From Paradesertivirga mongoliensis (GTDB lineage Bacteria; Bacteroidota; Bacteroidia; Sphingobacteriales; Sphingobacteriaceae), in assembly GCF_024436395.1 (NCBI RefSeq), contig NZ_JAFMZO010000001.1, positions 318,181 to 382,180 of the forward strand: a stretch of DNA of 64,000 nucleotides. The letters run 5' to 3'. Under the pieces are notes generated by a model. That model saw only the letters and a list, made by a program, of their open reading frames with translations. It searched no databases and had not been told where the DNA came from. A program made the position numbers and the translations under genes. This document shows, in pieces, positions 1 through 7,116 of this stretch (its first letter is position 1; every line of letters starts with the position of its first letter).

Positions 1-1137
1 ATCCTGGTGAATAATATCGAAGAAAGCACTTAAACGATTTACTTCATGCAGCTCGCGGGCAAGTGTCGCTGCAAGGTCGAATCGAAAACCATCCACATGC
101 ATATCTAGAATCCAATAACGCAGGCTATCCATCATCAGCCTTAACACGTTGGGCAGATTAGCATTCAGCGTATTACCAGTGCCGGTATAATCCATATAAT
201 AACGCTTGTTATCTTCTACCAGGCGGTAATACGAGCTATTGTCGACGCCCTTAAATGATAATGTCGGTCCGTTTTGGTTCCCTTCTGCCGTGTGGTTGTA
301 TACCACATCAAGAATTACTTCAATGCCAGCCTGATGAAATTCCTTCACCATGTTTTTGAACTCATTAACCTGCTCGCCCAAAATTCCGCTGGATGAATAA
401 CGGGCATCTGGGGCAAAAAAACCGATAGTATTGTACCCCCAATAATTTTGAAGCCCTTTCTCTTCAAGAAATCTATCTCTTACAAATTGATGAACAGGCA
501 TCAACTCTATTGCAGTAATTCCCAGAGACTTTAAATAGTTAATGGTTACGGGATGCGAAAGACCTGCATAAGTTCCCCGGATCTCTTCAGGAATTTCCGG
601 ATGCAGTTGGGTAAATCCCTTTACATGGGTTTCATATATGATCGATTTATGGTATGGTATTTTTGGCGATTCGACACCCTGCCAGTCAAATTCAGGATTG
701 ACTACAACAGATTTGGGGATGAAGGGCGCGCTATCTGTCTCGCTGAAGCTAAGATCCTCATCCGGATGTCCTACCTGATAACTAAACAAAGCATCGTGCC
801 AGTCGACTGTTCCTGCTATAGCCTTAGCATAAGGATCAATCAATAATTTATTAGGATTGTAACGCTCTCCGTTCTCGGGCTCATAGGGGCCGTACACCCT
901 ATATCCGTATAACTGACCGGGCTCAGCCTCGGGCAAGTATGCATGCCATACTTGATGTGAACGCTCAATCAATTTTATTCTGGCGTATTCAGCTTCATCG
1001 TTAGGACTATAAAACAAGCAAAGCTCTACCCGGGTAGCATGATCTGCGTAGAGGGCGAAGTTAACTCCTTTTCCGTCCCAAGTGGCTCCCAAAGGATAGG
1101 GTTCGCCAGGGTAAACGATTATATTATTGCTCTTCAT
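1..1137 (-). CDS. glgX: Glycogen debranching enzyme, N-terminal part (runs off window)
   Basis: Open frame of 379 codons from an ATG at 1137 to the window edge. It hydrolyses alpha-1,6 branch points of glycogen (isoamylase/GlgX type, GH13). The N-terminus has the CBM48-like start ([19 protein letters not shown]), then the GH13 barrel with the beta-strand motif DVVYNHT and the nucleophile motif DGFRFDLA (Asp354). The acid/base and the third Asp lie beyond the window. The gene is incomplete only because the window stops. A DUF551 gene lies 39 bases upstream on the same strand. Family assignment is firm; GlgX versus a TreX-like isoamylase cannot be settled from this half. Confidence 0.9.
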   Translation of the reverse strand, partial: MKSNNIIVYPGEPYPLGATWDGKGVNFALYADHATRVELCLFYSPNDEAEYARIKLIERSHQVWHAYLPEAEPGQLYGYRVYGPYEPENGERYNPNKLLIDPYAKAIAGTVDWHDALFSYQVGHPDEDLSFSETDSAPFIPKSVVVNPEFDWQGVESPKIPYHKSIIYETHVKGFTQLHPEIPEEIRGTYAGLSHPVTINYLKSLGITAIELMPVHQFVRDRFLEEKGLQNYWGYNTIGFFAPDARYSSSGILGEQVNEFKNMVKEFHQAGIEVILDVVYNHTAEGNQNGPTLSFKGVDNSSYYRLVEDNKRYYMDYTGTGNTLNANLPNVLRLMMDSLRYWILDMHVDGFRFDLAATLARELHEVNRLSAFFDIIHQD

Positions 1138-1176
1138 ATAAGATTCTCGCGCTTTTGCGCCTTAAAACACTTTTGA

Positions 1177-1362
1177 TTATTTTTTGGGGAATGCAGGCAA
1201 GGGCATCCAGTGAGTAAAGTCGCTTATGTCAACTTTATCGTCGCCAAGGATGAATTTATCCGATATTTCACTATAGTAACCAAAGTAGATTTGGCCGCCA
1301 TCGAAAAGCAGCACATCCTCTCCTTGCGCAGGTAGCCGATCTCTTATTGAAATCCATTCCAT
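1177..1362 (-). CDS. DUF551 domain small protein
   Basis: 61 residues, beginning MEWISIRDRLPAQGEDVL and ending THWMPLPAFPKK, which matches the compact DUF551 pattern (W-I-S-v-x-D-R-L-P near the start, T-H-W-M-P-L-P at the end). DUF551 is best known from phages and prophages, but it also occurs in bacterial chromosomes; its function is unknown. No other phage gene is visible here. It is codirectional with the debranching enzyme gene and could share its transcript. The match covers the whole protein, so the gene is probably real. Confidence 0.75.
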   Translation of the reverse strand: MEWISIRDRLPAQGEDVLLFDGGQIYFGYYSEISDKFILGDDKVDISDFTHWMPLPAFPKK

Positions 1363-1438
1363 GGCTAGATAACTACATAAAAAATAATATGTTTAGCGCT
1401 TTTCCAAAATTTGCAGCAAATAATTGTAAAATAGTGGT

Positions 1439-2236
1439 ATGGTAATTTCAGATATAATAACAGAGGATATTGATGAATTAAAGGAGTTACAACCCGAGGG
1501 CTGGCCCGATATTACACCAAATATGAATTTTTATATCCAGTCATCATTTTGCAAACCCATCAAAATTTTATCCAACCGTAGAATTGTAGGAATTGGCGCG
1601 GCCATTTTTCACACCAACAGTGCCTGGCTCGGACATATTATTGTTCACAAAGACTTTAGGAATCAGGGCATAGGAGCATTTGTAACAAAATCCCTGTTGC
1701 AGATGACTGAAAAAGCCAGATATCACACCGTATCTCTCATTGCAACAGATATGGGTGAACCAGTTTACAGAAAATTAGGGTTCCAAAAGACGAATGAGTA
1801 TCACTTTTATAAAAAGAACAGCCCGGCAACAGGTTACTCAGCATCAGACCACATACAAAATGGGTTCAGTTATTCAGACCAAATTCTTAGTCTCGATCGG
1901 CTGGCCGCAGGCGAAAAACGACATTTGCTTTTAAAAGGTCATTTACCGGATTCGAAAGTTTATATAGATGAAGGAAAGGTAAAAGGTTTTTATTTACCCG
2001 GTCTGGGCGATGGTCTGATCGTCGCCCAAGAAGAAAATGCTGGATTAGAACTTCTTAAACTACATCTCAACACGAAAAGCACCTGTGTGTTACCAGAAGA
2101 GAACTACGCTGCAATAGAGCATTTAAGGTCGGATGGATTTGAATATGTAAAGCAAGGCGCCAGAATGTCAATAGGCCGAACGCTGTTATTCCAGCCAAAA
2201 ATGCTTTACAGCAGAATCGCCGGGAATGTTGGATAA
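1439..2236 (+). CDS. GNAT family N-acetyltransferase, two-domain
   Basis: 265 residues. The N-terminal 130 residues form a GNAT fold with the acetyl-CoA loop RNQGIG (residues 74-79) after the strand LGHIIVHKD. The C-terminal ~110 residues match the shape of the second domain (Acetyltransf_18 type) in YitH-like enzymes, ending with a strand around ARMSIGR. The acceptor substrate cannot be told from sequence. It is a single gene, convergent with the stress protein gene, with a shared terminator between them. Start ATG at 1439; no convincing promoter seen. Confidence 0.85.
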   Translation: MVISDIITEDIDELKELQPEGWPDITPNMNFYIQSSFCKPIKILSNRRIVGIGAAIFHTNSAWLGHIIVHKDFRNQGIGAFVTKSLLQMTEKARYHTVSLIATDMGEPVYRKLGFQKTNEYHFYKKNSPATGYSASDHIQNGFSYSDQILSLDRLAAGEKRHLLLKGHLPDSKVYIDEGKVKGFYLPGLGDGLIVAQEENAGLELLKLHLNTKSTCVLPEENYAAIEHLRSDGFEYVKQGARMSIGRTLLFQPKMLYSRIAGNVG

Positions 2237-2241
2237 AGTTA

Positions 2242-2284
2242 AAATAAAAGAGCGCGTCTGAAATTCAGACACGCTCTTTTATTT
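2242..2284. terminator. Bidirectional intrinsic terminator
   Basis: Long inverted repeat with arms 2242-2260 and 2266-2284, one mismatched pair, loop of five bases, with A-rich and T-rich flanks on both sides so it can stop transcripts from either direction. It sits between the convergent acetyltransferase and stress protein genes. Confidence 0.88.
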
Positions 2285-2296
2285 AATTATTCAGAT

Positions 2297-2830
2297 TTAA
2301 CGATAAATATGTTCGCCGCGATTATTTCTCCATTCGCTTTCGAAATATTGTGCGTCTTCGTCATTCCTAGGCTTTACTCCCATCACAATGCCACCCTCTT
2401 TAATACCCGATTCGTAATGTTTAGCACGGTCTTCAGGAATTCCTGACCCGATTAAAGCCCCAACGATACCGCCGGTTAAGCCACCTGCTCCTGCTCCAGC
2501 TAAACCTGCAGCAATCGGGCCCGCTACTATCAGTCCCAAACCAGGTATTGCAACCGAGGTTCCTATGGCTGCGATTGCTCCAAGAATTGCTCCGGTCGTT
2601 CCGCCAATGGCAGACCCTGTTCCTGCTCCTTCAAGCGCTTTGTTTCCAAGGTCAGAATCCTGATCGCTGTTTTCGAAATGTCTTTTGCGTGTCTCGTCAG
2701 ACATCATCAGGTTTACATCATCCTGGCTATAGCCTCTTGAATGCAATGAATTGTATGCCCTTTCGGCACTTTCGCGATCTCTGAACATTCCGGTCAGCAT
2801 TCGCTGATCCGTATTTGACATGTTTTCCAT
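2297..2830 (-). CDS. General stress protein 17M/YflT-like with glycine-zipper region
   Basis: 177 residues. Residues ~10-60 (MLTGMFRDRESAERAYNSL) resemble the YflT/17M heat-stress domain; residues ~66-135 are a hydrophobic Gly/Ala-rich stretch typical of glycine-zipper membrane segments; the tail (EGGIVMGVKPRNDEDAQYF) closes the fold. Such proteins are stress-induced in Bacteroidota and their biochemical role is unknown. ATG at 2830 is used; an internal ATG at 2821 is an alternative. Upstream on the same strand lies a promoter at 3006-3036 followed by a terminator hairpin, so this gene may be expressed by readthrough of that element. Confidence 0.8.
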   Translation of the reverse strand: MENMSNTDQRMLTGMFRDRESAERAYNSLHSRGYSQDDVNLMMSDETRKRHFENSDQDSDLGNKALEGAGTGSAIGGTTGAILGAIAAIGTSVAIPGLGLIVAGPIAAGLAGAGAGGLTGGIVGALIGSGIPEDRAKHYESGIKEGGIVMGVKPRNDEDAQYFESEWRNNRGEHIYR

Positions 2831-2942
2831 AATTAGATTATTTATAGGTAATAGTTAAAAAATCAAGTATTGAACTTAATGTTATAGCAACGTATTTGTG
2901 GGCGGGTGGTTTTTGTTTTTTGAATTGTGCAGCTTCCGCTGT

Positions 2943-3000
2943 AAAAAAGAAGGCCTCCAAACGGGGAGAGTGGAGACCTTTAACTAACCAATTATAAACC
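2943..3000 (-). ncRNA. Candidate small RNA or attenuated leader
   Basis: A promoter (3006-3036) predicts a start near 3000, and transcription would meet a hairpin (arms 2971-2980 and 2950-2959, 9 of 10 pairs plus one G-U, loop 2960-2970) followed by six U, ending near 2943. The product would be about 58 nt. No open reading frame of meaningful size fits. It lies 113 bases upstream of the stress protein start on the same strand, so it may be a free sRNA or a premature terminator controlling that gene. Not matched to any named RNA family by eye. Confidence 0.55.
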
Positions 3001-3005
3001 TGATT

Positions 3006-3036
3006 CAAATATACGACACGGTTACGAATAACGCAA
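3006..3036 (-). promoter_or_regulatory. Bacteroidota-type promoter for the candidate sRNA
   Basis: On the minus strand TATATTTG (3006-3013) fits the -7 consensus TAnnTTTG exactly, and TTG (3034-3036) lies 20 bases upstream as the -33 element. Same spacing as the sigma-factor promoter at 63346-63376. Confidence 0.65.
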
Positions 3037-3205
3037 TCATATTTTCATTTTCTTGCAACTTTTACAATATAAACTAACATAATTGACACAACATCAACAA
3101 AATGAACTAATTCCCGATATATACGCGAACAACTGTGAGCGATTAAAGATCAGTGTAATAAACAGAATTGGCATGTTTCCGTTGTTGAGATAACAAGGCC
3201 GGATA

Positions 3206-4147
3206 ATGAACTTTATCGATGTAATACTTATCTTAATACTGCTTTTATCTGCCTGGCGCGGCTTTCAGAAGGGCTTTATTTTAGGTCTTGCCGATCTTTT
3301 CTGCTGGCTTGGCGGACTGGTAGCAACATTTCTGCTTTATCCCTTTATTTTGAAATACCTCCCTTTGGCTGGTGCATGGACAGTTTTTCTGACGTTCATC
3401 CTCACACTTATCGCTATCAGATTAGTTCTTGCCTTTGTCGCAAACCAGGCTTTAAAACAGGTTCCAGCCCCAATGCATCTTTCACCGACCAATAAAACGC
3501 TAGGACTATTTCCTGGCTTTATCAGCGGCCTGATATATGCATCAATCGCGGCGGCTCTATTACTGCTCCTACCCATTTCCACTGCTCTTACTAACGAAAC
3601 CAGAGACAGTACGCTGGCAACTAAACTGTCTGAAAGATTGGAAACACTGGAATCACGACTGGGTCCAGTTTTGGACGATGTGAACCGCTCTTTAAGTAAA
3701 ATTACCATCGAACCAAGTTCTGATAAATTCATTAAACTCGGCTTTAGTGTAAAAGATGCAAGACGCAGACCTGATCTGGAGAAAGAGATGCTCGACATGG
3801 TAAATAAAGAACGGCGCAAAGCTGGCTTAAAAGCGCTTAAAGCAGACCCAGAAATTGCCCAGGTAGCCCTGAAGCACTCTGCGGATATGTTTTCAAGAGG
3901 CTACTTCTCACATATAAGTCCCGAGGGCGCCACTCCCTTCGACCGGATACAGGCTGCGGGAGTATCTTTCCTTACTGCAGGCGAAAACCTGGCTCTGGCA
4001 CAAACATTGACCTTAGCACATACCGGTTTAATGGATTCGCCCGGGCATCGTGCAAATATTCTTCATCAATCATTCGGAAGGCTGGGGATTGGCATCTTGG
4101 ACGGAGGAATTCATGGAATAATGGTTACCCAAAACTTTAGAAACTAG
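3206..4147 (+). CDS. CvpA-family membrane protein fused to CAP domain
   Basis: 313 residues. Residues 1-~120 are a CvpA-like module with four membrane helices, including the typical opening NFIDVILILILLLSAWRGFQ. After a linker, residues ~195-313 form a CAP/SCP (PR-1-like) domain: NKERRKAGL, ALKHSADMFSRGYFSH, GENLA, GHRANIL and the closing VTQNF strand. CvpA proteins are linked to colicin V export and envelope homeostasis; bacterial CAP domains are extracytoplasmic with unclear activity. The next gene starts three bases after the stop, so the two are cotranscribed. The fusion suggests an envelope-anchored CAP protein. Confidence 0.85.
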   Translation: MNFIDVILILILLLSAWRGFQKGFILGLADLFCWLGGLVATFLLYPFILKYLPLAGAWTVFLTFILTLIAIRLVLAFVANQALKQVPAPMHLSPTNKTLGLFPGFISGLIYASIAAALLLLLPISTALTNETRDSTLATKLSERLETLESRLGPVLDDVNRSLSKITIEPSSDKFIKLGFSVKDARRRPDLEKEMLDMVNKERRKAGLKALKADPEIAQVALKHSADMFSRGYFSHISPEGATPFDRIQAAGVSFLTAGENLALAQTLTLAHTGLMDSPGHRANILHQSFGRLGIGILDGGIHGIMVTQNFRN

Positions 4148-4150
4148 AAA

Positions 4151-4627
4151 ATGAACAGAAATAATCAGGAAATAAAACTAACAGGGAAGCTAAAATGGGT
4201 AGAACAGATCTCCTACCTTCTTGACGAGCGATTTCGCATTCCAGGAACTACCTTCAGATTCGGGCTTGACCCCATTCTCAACCTTATACCGGCTGCGGGC
4301 GGGCTTTCCGGATTTGTGCTTACTGCAGCACTAATTTTAACCATGGCAAAAAATGGCGCCAGCGGAAGAATTGTTGCCCTTATGGGGATTAATGCGCTCC
4401 TTGATGCTACTATCGGAGCAATTCCGGTTATCGGTACTGTATTCGATTTTTTTTACAAAGCAAACTCTAAAAACATCCGTCTTCTGAAAGAACATTACGA
4501 AGAAGGTAAACACCAGGGCAGCGGAAAAAGTGTCTGGATAACCGCTATAGCTGTGATTCTCGTCCTATTCGTACTTCTTCTCATTCTGCTATGGAATATA
4601 TTGGAATGGATCATAGGCTGGTTCTGA
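4151..4627 (+). CDS. DUF4112 membrane protein
   Basis: 158 residues. The DUF4112 signature is clear: LLDERFRIPGT, FGLDPILNLIPAAGG, and DATIGAIPVIGTVFDFFYKAN, followed by a C-terminal membrane helix (~130-155). Predicted small inner-membrane protein of unknown function, widespread in bacteria. It follows the CvpA-CAP gene by three bases and is surely in the same transcript, which places it with an envelope function. Confidence 0.85.
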   Translation: MNRNNQEIKLTGKLKWVEQISYLLDERFRIPGTTFRFGLDPILNLIPAAGGLSGFVLTAALILTMAKNGASGRIVALMGINALLDATIGAIPVIGTVFDFFYKANSKNIRLLKEHYEEGKHQGSGKSVWITAIAVILVLFVLLLILLWNILEWIIGWF

Positions 4628-4729
4628 TTTTGATGGGAAAACCGTGATTTTGCTCTGTGCAGGCGCTTGGCAAACAAGATCCCTGAAAATTATGTTATTA
4701 ATAGTACCACGACTAATCAGAACTAAAAT

Positions 4730-4960
4730 ATGGGGCAAGTATTTACAATTAATTTAGGGGGAGTGAAGTTCCATTTTCAGCTTATTAAACTGAATCAGGT
4801 TGACAGGCAGGTGGAATCGCAAATCCTGCTACAAGGCACCACCATCACACTTTGCAAGAGCGGGCAGAGCGGCTGGACACAGAAAGAATCGCCCTGTCCC
4901 CTTATCAAAGATCTTATTCAGGCTATCGGAAACACCATTTCCCTGCGCTACCGGATCTGA
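4730..4960 (+). CDS. Small conserved-looking hypothetical protein
   Basis: 76 residues beginning MGQVFTINLGGVKFHFQLIK; alternating hydrophobic strands suggest a small beta-rich cytosolic protein. I do not recognise the family. It has its own ATG, lies 102 bases after DUF4112, and a hairpin with a T-rich tail follows its stop, directly before the heme oxygenase start. No overlapping better frame exists on either strand, which supports it as a gene. Confidence 0.55.
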   Translation: MGQVFTINLGGVKFHFQLIKLNQVDRQVESQILLQGTTITLCKSGQSGWTQKESPCPLIKDLIQAIGNTISLRYRI

Positions 4961-4970
4961 CTTTTATTGT

Positions 4971-5019
4971 GCCTCTTAACTGCTGGATATCCGCACGTTA
5001 ATGAGGCAATTTTCATTTT
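4971..5019 (+). terminator. Terminator or attenuator abutting heme oxygenase start
   Basis: Imperfect hairpin: GCCTC-TTAA (4971-4979) pairs with TTAA-t-GAGGC (4998-5007), then a T-rich tract runs to the ATG at 5020. It could end the upstream 76-codon gene, or act as attenuator of the light operon, because no separate promoter was seen between it and the heme oxygenase. Confidence 0.5.
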
Positions 5020-5586
5020 ATGGTATCAGAAAAACTTAAAACACACACAAAACAGCCACATCAGGAATTAGAGACGCTAATCATTCAGAAAATTACACAG
5101 TTTGACACCGAAGTCTCTTACGTTGATTTCTTAAAGACCTTTTACGGATACATCGCGGCCATCGAACAAAAATTAAGTCCGGTAGTAGAAAACAAGGGGA
5201 TTATTGAAGACTATCCGGAGAGACGGAAAGCCAGATATTTGCTAGAGGATATTACCGCTTTGGCTCCTGCATCACACTTTCCTTCGCTGGCTTCTGATAT
5301 CCCGGAAATCCAGTCTGCAGACCAGGCTCTGGGAGTAATGTATGTCCTAGAGGGCTCTACCTTAGGAGGAAAACACATTAGCCATATGATTTCAGCGAGG
5401 CTCAAATTCGAATCGGATAAGGGCCTTTCCTATTTTAATGGATATAAAGAAAACACTTACATAATGTGGGACCGTTTCAAAGATACACTGAACACCCACA
5501 CAGATAATGAATCCGCAGAAATTGCTGTAATTGAAGCTGCAAATCAAACCTTTATCAAATTCAAGAACTGGATAAATGAACATTGA
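5020..5586 (+). CDS. Biliverdin-producing heme oxygenase
   Basis: 188 residues. It opens heme to biliverdin, CO and iron. The family pattern is seen in KTHTKQPHQELE with the likely proximal heme ligand His14, and in the distal helix region ALGVMYVLEGSTLGGKHISH, where the conserved Gly residues line heme. Length matches the bacterial BphO/HemO type. Its end overlaps the start of the phytochrome gene by 11 bases, so the two are translationally coupled; the job here is to supply the phytochrome chromophore. A hairpin lies just before its start codon. HmuO-like iron acquisition is the alternative role, less likely given the neighbour. Confidence 0.88.
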   Translation: MVSEKLKTHTKQPHQELETLIIQKITQFDTEVSYVDFLKTFYGYIAAIEQKLSPVVENKGIIEDYPERRKARYLLEDITALAPASHFPSLASDIPEIQSADQALGVMYVLEGSTLGGKHISHMISARLKFESDKGLSYFNGYKENTYIMWDRFKDTLNTHTDNESAEIAVIEAANQTFIKFKNWINEH

Positions 5587-7102
5587 AGCAAAAAATTACG
5601 ACTCAGAGTTTTGTGGAAGTTTGCCCTTGCATAATATTAACCTGATCCAGCCTTACGGTTATTTAATGGTTTTAGACAGGGATACACTGTCTGTTATTCA
5701 GGTGGGTGAAAACATCGAAGCCCTTCTCGGAATATCTCCGCAAAACCTGATAAATAATAGCCTGAGCAACTTTATACCACTTTCGGAAACAGAGCTGCTT
5801 AAAACCAGGCTTTCATCCAACATCACCGATGCTATACCCTTTCATTTAACGATAAAAGATAAACAAGAACAAACACGTCCCTGCATCGCAATCCTTCATG
5901 CAAAATTAGAATTCTTAATCCTTGAAATGGAAGAGGTATCTGGCAAAAAAGCATTTGTCGATGTAATTCAGGACTTGAAATTCGCAATGGCCGCCATTGA
6001 TCAGGCAGGGACGGTACAAGAGGCTTGCGAATTTTCTATTAGCGAGTTAAAAAAGTTTTCTGGCTTTAATAAGATCATGATGTACAAGTTCGACGAGAAC
6101 TGGAATGGAACCGTTATCGCTGAAGTTTCGGACGAAAGATTGGAGCCTTATATAGGACTTACTTTCCCTGCATCAGACATCCCCAAACAAGCGCGTGACC
6201 TTTATCTTAAAAATCCGTACCGGCTCATACCTAGCCGCTTGTATACTCCCGTACGGCTGTACCCGGTAAGAAATCCTGTCAGCAATTCTTTTTTAGATCT
6301 ATCTGATTGCAATTTAAGAGGTGTCCCATCGGTTCACCTCGAGTATCTTGGAAACATGGATGTTATGGCCTCCATGTCGACAAGAATTATTGTGAGAGAT
6401 AAGCTTTGGGGACTTATTTCATGCCATCATCACACAGAAAAAATGCTTAATTACGAGGAGCGTGCAGTATTCGAGCTGCTTTCGAGTATTATCTCTACCA
6501 AAATTACATCTATTGAGACCAAGGACAAGTTCGATTTCAGAAACGCTCTGCGCCAAACACGCGGCAAGCTTCTGGAGTATATCTATACCGATAAAAGTTT
6601 TGCCAGAGGCTTACTTAACCATGAACCAAACATTCTTAATCTGTTAAGCGCTGGAGGCGCTGCTGTTATTGAAAATGGCGTGTTAAGCACCATTGGGGCG
6701 GTTCCAAAAGAAGACGATATTCGGAATCTTATATTATGGCTTCAGAATAAAGGAATAGACCGTGTGTATGCAGAATCAAATTTGTCGGATAAATACGACC
6801 ATGCTGAAAATTACATTGACACAGGTAGTGGTGTACTGGTTATTCCTGTTGACATCAGGCGTGGCGATTACATCATCGCATTCAGGCACGAAGTAATTAG
6901 AACGGTAAATTGGGGCGGAAATCCGGAGGAGGCAATAAATTTCGAACCAGACGGAAAAAAATACCATCCGCGCAATTCTTTTCGTTTATGGAAAGAGACC
7001 CTTGTAAAAACATCCGAGCCGTGGCATAGCGACGAATTGGCCATTGCTGAAGAAATAAGAAATTTTATTTTTGAATTTTCTTCTAAATATATACACAACT
7101 AA
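5576..7102 (+). CDS. Bacteriophytochrome photosensory protein without kinase domain
   Basis: 508 residues: PAS (~15-125), GAF (~140-310) and PHY (~320-500), with nothing after PHY. Cys13 in EFCGSLPLHNINLIQPYG sits where bacteriophytochromes attach biliverdin, and the GAF motif FPASDIPKQAR (Asp201) and the PRLYPV-like stretch around PVRLYPVRNPVSN contact the chromophore. Classical bacteriophytochromes carry a histidine kinase; this one does not, and a large kinase gene starts 14 bases downstream. It is therefore probably a red/far-red sensor that signals in trans to that kinase. Overlap with the heme oxygenase gene supports chromophore supply from the same operon. Confidence 0.9.
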   Translation: MNIEAKNYDSEFCGSLPLHNINLIQPYGYLMVLDRDTLSVIQVGENIEALLGISPQNLINNSLSNFIPLSETELLKTRLSSNITDAIPFHLTIKDKQEQTRPCIAILHAKLEFLILEMEEVSGKKAFVDVIQDLKFAMAAIDQAGTVQEACEFSISELKKFSGFNKIMMYKFDENWNGTVIAEVSDERLEPYIGLTFPASDIPKQARDLYLKNPYRLIPSRLYTPVRLYPVRNPVSNSFLDLSDCNLRGVPSVHLEYLGNMDVMASMSTRIIVRDKLWGLISCHHHTEKMLNYEERAVFELLSSIISTKITSIETKDKFDFRNALRQTRGKLLEYIYTDKSFARGLLNHEPNILNLLSAGGAAVIENGVLSTIGAVPKEDDIRNLILWLQNKGIDRVYAESNLSDKYDHAENYIDTGSGVLVIPVDIRRGDYIIAFRHEVIRTVNWGGNPEEAINFEPDGKKYHPRNSFRLWKETLVKTSEPWHSDELAIAEEIRNFIFEFSSKYIHN

Positions 7103-7116
7103 ATTTTTGATGCAAA

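Larger units (their letters stand above)
2831..3205. other. Intergenic region between divergent stress protein and CvpA-CAP genes
   Basis: 375 bases. Holds the sRNA/leader with its promoter (2943-3036) reading leftwards. The rest is A/T-rich without a credible open frame. No clear promoter for the rightward gene was found. Confidence 0.6.

Noticed and set aside
1177..1362. Prophage remnant suggested by the DUF551 gene
   Set aside because: No integrase, structural or other phage gene is nearby.
3337..3819. 160-codon open frame on the minus strand
   Set aside because: Antisense to the CvpA-CAP gene and without recognisable domains.
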